From: Phycisphaerae bacterium
GTDB taxonomy: Bacteria; Planctomycetota; Phycisphaerae; UBA1845
Length of the DNA stretch: 64,000 bases
Assembly: GCA_029260215.1 (NCBI GenBank)
Contig: JAJDDQ010000031.1
Location: 214,854 to 278,853, forward strand
Direction: 5' to 3'
The translations under genes were made by a program, and so were the position numbers. The notes under the pieces were generated by a model. That model had not been told where the DNA came from. It made no database searches and worked only from the letters and a program-made list of their open reading frames with translations. Shown one piece after another: positions 57,878 to 64,000 of this stretch; within the stretch, counting starts at the first letter, position 1, and every line of letters starts with the position of its first letter.

Positions 57878-58954
57878 ATGAAGATGGAAAAACATATCTC
57901 CGAAGCCAAGGACCAACTCGACGCCCACGTGCGCGAAATAGTCGCTTGGCACTTCGATCCCGAGACCGGATGCCCGTTCTGGCTTGAATACGCCTCGAAG
58001 CTCGACTGGAACCCGCGCAAGGAAGTCAACAGCTTCGCCGATCTTCGCAAGTTCGAACCGTTCAAAGACGAATGGCTCCGCGGCGGGCCGGTGCGACGGT
58101 GGGTACCGAAAGCTCTTGCGGACAAGCCGATCTACGTATTCGAGACCGGCGGCACGACCGGCATACCCAAGAGCCGCATCAACATCGAAGATTTCCGCAT
58201 CGACTACGAACAATTCAGCGAAACGCTCTGCGACAAAGCCTTTCCCAAAGGAGCGGACTGGCTCATGTTAGGCCCCAGCGGTCCGCGACGCTTGCGCCTG
58301 GCCGTTGAGCACCTGTGTCAGCATCGCGGCGGCATCTGCTTCTGCGTGGACATGGACCCGCGCTGGGTGGTCAAGCTCATCAAGTCCGGCCGCCCAGCCA
58401 TGATGCACGAGTACAAGGACCACGTAATCAATCAAGGCCTGTCGCTGCTCAAAGCCCACGATGACATTCAATGTCTGTTTACCACCCCGAAATTGCTCGA
58501 AGCCCTCTGCGACCGCATCTCCCTGGTCAGTGCCGGGATCAAAGGCGTGTTCTGCGGCGGAACGCAACTCACTGCACAATTCCACCGCTTCGCCCGCGAG
58601 GAACTGCTCGAAGGCAAGATTGACTTCGTACCGACCTACGGCAACACGCTGATGGGCTTAGCCTGTCACAAGCCGTTCGATCCAGCCGACAAATACAGCG
58701 TGATCTACCATCCGCCCCAGCCTCGGGCGACGGTCGAGGTGGTCGACCCCGACGATCTCGATCGCGTTGTCGACTACGGGCAGATCGGACGCACACGCCT
58801 GACGACACTCACGAAGGAATTCTTCATGCCCGGCTTCCTCGAGCGCGACGAAGCCGTCCGCACCCCGCCTTGCGAAGCCTACCCGTGGGACGGAGTCGGC
58901 GACGTCCGCCCCTTCTCCGGCTTCGCCACACCGCTTGTGGAAGGCGTCTACTAA
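57878..58954 (+). CDS. Adenylate-forming (AMP-binding / LuxE-like) enzyme lacking an obvious C-terminal lid domain
   Basis: YVFETGGTTGIPKSRINIEDFRIDYEQFSETL; FVPTYGNTLMGLA; GQIGRTRLTTLTKEFFMPGFLERDEAVRTPP. Confidence 0.75.
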   Translation: MKMEKHISEAKDQLDAHVREIVAWHFDPETGCPFWLEYASKLDWNPRKEVNSFADLRKFEPFKDEWLRGGPVRRWVPKALADKPIYVFETGGTTGIPKSRINIEDFRIDYEQFSETLCDKAFPKGADWLMLGPSGPRRLRLAVEHLCQHRGGICFCVDMDPRWVVKLIKSGRPAMMHEYKDHVINQGLSLLKAHDDIQCLFTTPKLLEALCDRISLVSAGIKGVFCGGTQLTAQFHRFAREELLEGKIDFVPTYGNTLMGLACHKPFDPADKYSVIYHPPQPRATVEVVDPDDLDRVVDYGQIGRTRLTTLTKEFFMPGFLERDEAVRTPPCEAYPWDGVGDVRPFSGFATPLVEGVY

Positions 58955-58990
58955 CCTTTTTCACCCGTTTCGCCTCCAAACTGTGCTATT

Positions 58991-59605
58991 ATGGAGGCGG
59001 AGACGAACATGCACACGACCACCGACCAACTCACACAGCAAAGCCCTTGCCACTACGGCCTGCGTATGACCGCAGAAGAGTACTTCCAGCTTGGCGAATC
59101 TCAGGAGCGTTATGAACTCATCGACGGTGTGGTTTGCATGTCGCCCAGCCCGACGCGAATGCACCAGGCCATACTTATGGAAGTGGCCCACCAAATCGCG
59201 ACGTACTTGAAGTCCCACCCCGTCGGCGTGGTCTATCCCGAGATCGACGTTTTTCTAGGCAAGGGACTTAATGATCGCGATCTTGTATTCCGCCCGGATG
59301 TCACATTCATCACCAACGAACACGCCGAACGCAGCGGCCATCAAATATCGGGTCCGCCAGCCATGATCGTCGAAATCGTATCGCCATCGTCGCGCCGCTT
59401 CGACAAGGAAACAAAAAAGTCCGACTACGAGAGATTCCAGGTCGCCGAGTACTGGATCATCGACCCGCAGGCGAACGAGTTGATTTTCTATCGCCTCGAA
59501 GATGGACGATACGTTCCGCAGCCGCTTACCGATGAATCGTTCACTTCTCGCGCAATCGAAGGATTTCGTTTGAACCTTGCCGCGGTACGCGCACTGTTCA
59601 AGTGA
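58991..59605 (+). CDS. Uma2-family (DUF820) putative endonuclease
   Basis: MTAEEYFQLGESQERYELIDGVVCMSPSPTRMHQ...RPDVTFI...PPAMIVEIVSPSSRRFDKETKKSDYERFQVAEYWIIDP. Confidence 0.92.
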   Translation: MEAETNMHTTTDQLTQQSPCHYGLRMTAEEYFQLGESQERYELIDGVVCMSPSPTRMHQAILMEVAHQIATYLKSHPVGVVYPEIDVFLGKGLNDRDLVFRPDVTFITNEHAERSGHQISGPPAMIVEIVSPSSRRFDKETKKSDYERFQVAEYWIIDPQANELIFYRLEDGRYVPQPLTDESFTSRAIEGFRLNLAAVRALFK

Positions 59606-59651
59606 CGGCTCACGAAGAGATCGACACCCGTTCCCCCGGCCGCGCGATGCG

Positions 59652-61355
59652 TCAAACCTCGATCCGCTTGAGATGCCTCGCCCCGACGGCCATCGCCACC
59701 GTACCAGCCGCGATACCCAAAAGAACGATAACACCCGCCAGAATAAACACCATCCATTCAGACCGGGAGTTGATACCCCCCTCGCCAACGCGGTAGGTCA
59801 CAAAGCCCATCCCAGCCAACATGAACGCGATCAGGGCGACCGACGCGATCAGGTTGATCGTGCCGCCCAATCCGTTGGCGATGCGCGCGGGGTTGTGCTG
59901 GTCGAATTTCGGCAGCCTCGCTCCGATACCGACCGCGAACCCGCAAAGCCCCCAGCACACCGAAGCCGTCACCGCCCAATGCACCACAGACGAAACGAAG
60001 CTGATGCGCAGAATGTAGGAGGCCAGCATGTTCACGCCCGTCGCCACCGAAAGCGTCACCACCATCGCAAAAGAGAATTTCGCCACCAGAATCCACGCCC
60101 GCGAAATCGGCAGCAGACCGATCAGCCAAAGCTGGTGCCCTTCCATCGAAATGAGCGGAAAAACGAACCGGCTGGTGAACGTCGCCAGGATGAAGCTGAT
60201 GGCTGTCAGATTTAGAAACGGAATGAAGGACGACCATCGCGTAGGCCCGTCCGCCACGGAGAATCGCGGCGTGTTGATCAGGTAAAGCGACATAAGTCCG
60301 AACAGAATCGCCAACTGCGACCATTGCAGCGGATCGCGCAAAAACATGCGCAAGTCCTTGGCTGCTATGAGGCGGGGGGATTTGGGCAGGAAAGCGAAGA
60401 TCATCCCAGCCACACCGCCGGAAGTTTCAACGGCGGGCCGATCCGTCTCGCCGCGCGATCCGCCCGCACGATCGAACGCCCCCACGAATCCGAACGACAC
60501 CAGATGAATGGCGAACCAGCTCAGGAACAATCCGTTGGCCACAAGCACGATGAGGTAACGCAACGCGTCACCGCGACGATCAGCCACCGCCGCCTCGATG
60601 CCGCGCGTCACCCACGTACTCGGCAGCACGGATGCCTGAATAATCGACAGGCGTGTAAAAAACCCGTCAAGCCAGTTTTCGTCGATCCACTCCCATCGAC
60701 GCACAGACTGCAATCCCCAAAGCACAGCCACAATCAACACCGCGACGCCGACATGCAGAAGCGACCGTCTCGCGGACCTCGGCAGATAACGCACGATCAT
60801 CCAGGCCAACAACAACCCCAACGCGCCCGGTATCGGTATGAACGCGAGAAAATAGGCGATGAACAACGGGTAGAAAAGCCAGGCTTCGTTCTGCACATGA
60901 GCGATAGCCATCATCAACGGCATGCCCAACAGCAGAAGCGACCAGCTTGAGAAGAACAGACTTTCGCCGTACTTCAGTGCGACCGTCGTGCGCGTGCGCA
61001 GCGGAGCGGCCATGAGATACGCAGCCTCTTCGTGCGTAAACAAAGCCCCGTACGCCAAAATGGCGTTCGAGACGGTCAGCAGCACCAGCAGCGTGACGAA
61101 GAAGAAGTTAAACAACAACGGGATGGCCACCGCAGACTGCAAAGCGTCACGCTGGAAAAAGAAGAATCCCCAGCGAAAAAGCATGTAGAGCGCCATCCAG
61201 ATGGCTGCCAGGAATATGCCCGTAGCGAACACTTTCACGGGAGCTTCCGCGACCACCGCGCGCGTGTGGTTCCACAGCGCACGAGACTTCATGCGCCAAA
61301 GCACACCGATGCCGCACGGCGTGAAAACCGGAGCGATTTCAGACGGTTTCGTCAC
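59652..61355 (-). CDS. ABC transporter permease-like membrane protein
   Basis: Multiple TM segments; overlaps the ABC ATPase gene by 17 bp. Confidence 0.78.
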   Translation of the reverse strand: MTKPSEIAPVFTPCGIGVLWRMKSRALWNHTRAVVAEAPVKVFATGIFLAAIWMALYMLFRWGFFFFQRDALQSAVAIPLLFNFFFVTLLVLLTVSNAILAYGALFTHEEAAYLMAAPLRTRTTVALKYGESLFFSSWSLLLLGMPLMMAIAHVQNEAWLFYPLFIAYFLAFIPIPGALGLLLAWMIVRYLPRSARRSLLHVGVAVLIVAVLWGLQSVRRWEWIDENWLDGFFTRLSIIQASVLPSTWVTRGIEAAVADRRGDALRYLIVLVANGLFLSWFAIHLVSFGFVGAFDRAGGSRGETDRPAVETSGGVAGMIFAFLPKSPRLIAAKDLRMFLRDPLQWSQLAILFGLMSLYLINTPRFSVADGPTRWSSFIPFLNLTAISFILATFTSRFVFPLISMEGHQLWLIGLLPISRAWILVAKFSFAMVVTLSVATGVNMLASYILRISFVSSVVHWAVTASVCWGLCGFAVGIGARLPKFDQHNPARIANGLGGTINLIASVALIAFMLAGMGFVTYRVGEGGINSRSEWMVFILAGVIVLLGIAAGTVAMAVGARHLKRIEV

Positions 61356-62082
61356 GGGTGTCGGTCAGCTCCAGGAAGATGGTTTCCAGCGACTCCTGCC
61401 CACTGGCTTGGGTGCGAAGCTCCGCCAGCGTGCCCAGGCAGATGAGGCTGCCGTGGCGGATAATCCCGATCCGGTCAGCCACCGCCTCCGCCACATCGAG
61501 CGTGTGCGTGCTCATAAACACCGTGCCGCCCGCCCGCGCCATGTCGCAAAGCAAATCCTTCACCTCGCGGACGGTCTTGGGGTCCAAACCGACCATCGGC
61601 TCGTCGATCACCAGCACCCTGGGTTTGTGCAACAGGGCAGCCGCCAGGACAACGCGCTGCTTCATGCCGTGCGAGTAGGTGTCCGCCAACTGATCCATAA
61701 ACGGACCGATATCGAGCCGATCGACAAGTTCGCCCAGCGACTCGTCCCGCTGCGCCCGCGACAGGCCGTACATCTCAGCCACAAAGTGCAGAAATTCGCG
61801 GCCGGTGAGCTTTTCATACAGAAACGGCTGATCGGGCACGTATGCGAGTTGGGCTTTGGCTGCCAAACCGTTGTGACCCATCGAGTGCCCGCAAACGGTG
61901 ACACGCCCCTCCTGCGGCATGAGCAAACCGGCGATCATCTTGATCGTCGTTGTCTTGCCAGCCCCGTTCGGACCCAGGAAAGCGAACAACTCCCCCTCGG
62001 CTACGTTAAGCGTCAGATTGTCCACAGCGGTCTTAGCACCGAAGCGCTTGACCACCGATTCGATACATATCGCGTCGGCCAT
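61339..62082 (-). CDS. ABC transporter ATP-binding protein
   Basis: LGPNGAGKTTTIKMIAGLLMPQEG, YSHGMKQRVVLAAALLHKPRVLVIDEPMVGLDP. Confidence 0.95.
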   Translation of the reverse strand: MADAICIESVVKRFGAKTAVDNLTLNVAEGELFAFLGPNGAGKTTTIKMIAGLLMPQEGRVTVCGHSMGHNGLAAKAQLAYVPDQPFLYEKLTGREFLHFVAEMYGLSRAQRDESLGELVDRLDIGPFMDQLADTYSHGMKQRVVLAAALLHKPRVLVIDEPMVGLDPKTVREVKDLLCDMARAGGTVFMSTHTLDVAEAVADRIGIIRHGSLICLGTLAELRTQASGQESLETIFLELTDTRDETV

Positions 62083-62283
62083 AATCGGTCGTACTTGATT
62101 CCTGGTTTTTTCGGCTTCGCGACCACAAACCGCAGCCGACACACCATCATATCCGCTTGCCGAGGGTCGGTACGCCCTTTTTGCCTAATTTCAGCGTTTT
62201 TGACAAGTCCCGACGCGACTCACCCCAAATTCAACCGCGAGAAAAAGCCTCAGTGTTTGCCACGGCAGCCGCGACACCCCGTC

Positions 62284-62748
62284 TTACCAGGCCAGCATGA
62301 TCGACCCCAGCATCAGCCCGACACCCATGAAGGCGAGCATCCGACCCTTGGTGTCGTCAACCTCGATGCCAAGCGCAACAAGCGCCTCAGGCGACACGAA
62401 TTTGGCACGATGTGTTTGCAACCCCAACCCCGTCGCAGCCAACCCCGACAGAAATCCAAGAACCACGCCAATCCCACCAACCCCCGTCGCCTTCGTGAGA
62501 ACCAGACAGAACAGGCCGGCACCCCACACACGGAACCCCATCGACGTACTCTCTCGGAAAGACCGAAGCCCCCGGGCTGCATAGAGCGCCTCTTGCGCAT
62601 TCCGCCTGAGTTCGGTAAGTGTCGCACGGTGGCCGCACTCCGGGCATCGCGTTGACGAAATTCCTGTGAGGTTATAGCCGCACTTGGGGCATTGAGGCGG
62701 GATGGCCTCCGTCCATTCGCGACCCAGAATGCTTTCATCCACCGGCAT
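62284..62748 (-). CDS. Zinc-ribbon membrane protein
   Basis: CPKCGYNLTGISSTRCPECGH and C-terminal TM segments. Confidence 0.7.
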   Translation of the reverse strand: MPVDESILGREWTEAIPPQCPKCGYNLTGISSTRCPECGHRATLTELRRNAQEALYAARGLRSFRESTSMGFRVWGAGLFCLVLTKATGVGGIGVVLGFLSGLAATGLGLQTHRAKFVSPEALVALGIEVDDTKGRMLAFMGVGLMLGSIMLAW

Positions 62749-62785
62749 CTTGTATTCACTCCTCGGTGCGCGTCACGCAGCCCCA

Positions 62786-63736
62786 TTACCCCCACGACCA
62801 GGCGAATCGGTCTTTGAAATGGGGGTAGTACAAACCGATGGCGCGCATGGCTACGATCGCGATGTAGAGCTGCACAATTTCAGCCACCATTGCCAGCGCT
62901 AACGGGTGCTCCACGGCTTTTGGCAGAAAAACAACGCCCAGGACAACGACAACAAGTGGCCCGAAGGTGATGAACAGCAAACCCAGATACGGCAGGAACG
63001 TCCGAAACACGGCAGTCGCCAGAAAATCAAAACGCAGCACGCTGTAGGTATTCCCTACAGCCGCGACCAGCACAACAATCGGCCAAAAGAACACACCGAC
63101 GCTCACCAAAAACAAGACGATCGGGTCACGGTCGCCCAGCATCGCGATCAATGTGTGGCCTGTGACGTGTGCGTACGCCCATGCGGGCGACAACACGATC
63201 AGCCAGGTGACGATGAATTTGACCAGCGGAGCCAGCACATCCGCGAGCATACCATCCGTGAACGTGATTTCGGGCAGGTCGCGTTCACCGGCGGAAGCCT
63301 CCTGAACCGTATTGAACAGAAAGCAGCAAACCCATCCGCGAATGATCACGATGCCCGGCAACCCGAACGGGCCTGCGAGGAAAAGCAGCGGCTCAAAGGC
63401 GACGATCACCGACATGACCAGAAACCTCATCAGACTTTGGCGATTCGCGATGAAAAACAGCCCTTCAACGCAATCAAACCAATAATTCCCCGGTCCCATC
63501 GAAGGCGGTCCCTGCTCTTCAGCCGGGGATAATTCCTTCGGAACACCCGTTTCATCGACGAGCGGCGGCATCCACGACGGACGGCCCGATTCATCCACGC
63601 CGACGGGGGCAGCCGATTTGCCCTCAGATTGTGCGACGGCAATCGGCCCGCCGCAGCGCTTGCATTTCACGCGCCGGCCAGCCAACCGGTCCGGAACGTC
63701 GTAATACGCCCCACATGTACAATCGACTCTGAACAT
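62786..63736 (-). CDS. Zinc-ribbon multi-TM protein
   Basis: MFRVDCTCGAYYDVPDRLAGRRVKCKRCGGPI followed by TM helices. Confidence 0.75.
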   Translation of the reverse strand: MFRVDCTCGAYYDVPDRLAGRRVKCKRCGGPIAVAQSEGKSAAPVGVDESGRPSWMPPLVDETGVPKELSPAEEQGPPSMGPGNYWFDCVEGLFFIANRQSLMRFLVMSVIVAFEPLLFLAGPFGLPGIVIIRGWVCCFLFNTVQEASAGERDLPEITFTDGMLADVLAPLVKFIVTWLIVLSPAWAYAHVTGHTLIAMLGDRDPIVLFLVSVGVFFWPIVVLVAAVGNTYSVLRFDFLATAVFRTFLPYLGLLFITFGPLVVVVLGVVFLPKAVEHPLALAMVAEIVQLYIAIVAMRAIGLYYPHFKDRFAWSWG

Positions 63737-63927
63737 AACATCGTTTCCCACCGTATCCTACGTAAAAATACCCGGTGCTTCCGACGCAGGCCATGATGAA
63801 CCCGGCTGCGGTTTATAACGAGGGGATGCTGAATCGGTCGTTGCGCCGAATACTGAAATCGAAACTCTTCAGCCACGTGCAATGCGAAGCTGACCTGCCC
63901 TCGCCTTGCGAAAGGAAACGATCTTTT

Positions 63928-63958
63928 CCCCCCTTGCAAAGGGGGGATACAAGGGGGG
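63928..63958. repeat. CCCCCCTTG/CAAGGGGGG alternating palindrome
   Basis: CCCCCCTTGCAAAGGGGGGATACAAGGGGGG. Confidence 0.75.
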
Positions 63959-64000
63959 TCTGGACCGGAGCAACGCTTCGGTTCGCAAAAAGAACCTCCC

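Noticed and set aside
1-64000. tRNA, rRNA, tmRNA or RNase P RNA genes
   Set aside because: No convincing cloverleaf or conserved RNA core seen by eye. A tRNAscan-SE/Infernal run would be needed to exclude them.

Overview
The window is a 64 kb chromosomal segment from a high-GC planctomycete-like bacterium, possibly of the Phycisphaerae type. That placement is inferred from gene style: dockerin-type Ca-binding tails, IPTL-CTERM-like anchors, prepilin-type H-X-DG proteins and CGYDLTG zinc ribbons. I call about 50 protein genes and saw no convincing rRNA, tRNA or CRISPR array. Core blocks are def, rpsT plus a TlyA-like methylase, a long minus-strand run (nusA-infB-membrane protein-DUF503-rbfA-HhH protein-TPR-yebC), gltA, nfo, ftsK, a secretin/lipoprotein/TPR (Tad-like) group, FHA-GAF-PP2C plus GspE, a MacB/LolD-type exporter with a glycosyltransferase, and two AMP-binding enzymes flanking two PQQ-like beta-propeller proteins. 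The strongest unexplained signal is non-coding. It is a family of about 130-145 bp intergenic elements with TA-flanked terminal inverted repeats (approximately GYGCWTTGTCRC). They carry hairpins with a CTRAAG core, the best copies can fold as a branch-migratable four-way junction, and in four of five cases the TA+G at the element edge forms or abuts the TAG stop codon of the neighbouring gene. Secondary points of interest are an HhH-GPD-like protein with substituted catalytic positions coupled to rbfA, a fused tandem PTPS (QueD-like) gene, a DNRLRE/Cys-repeat/multicopper-oxidase fusion, and a 3'-end remnant of a duplicated prepilin-type gene.
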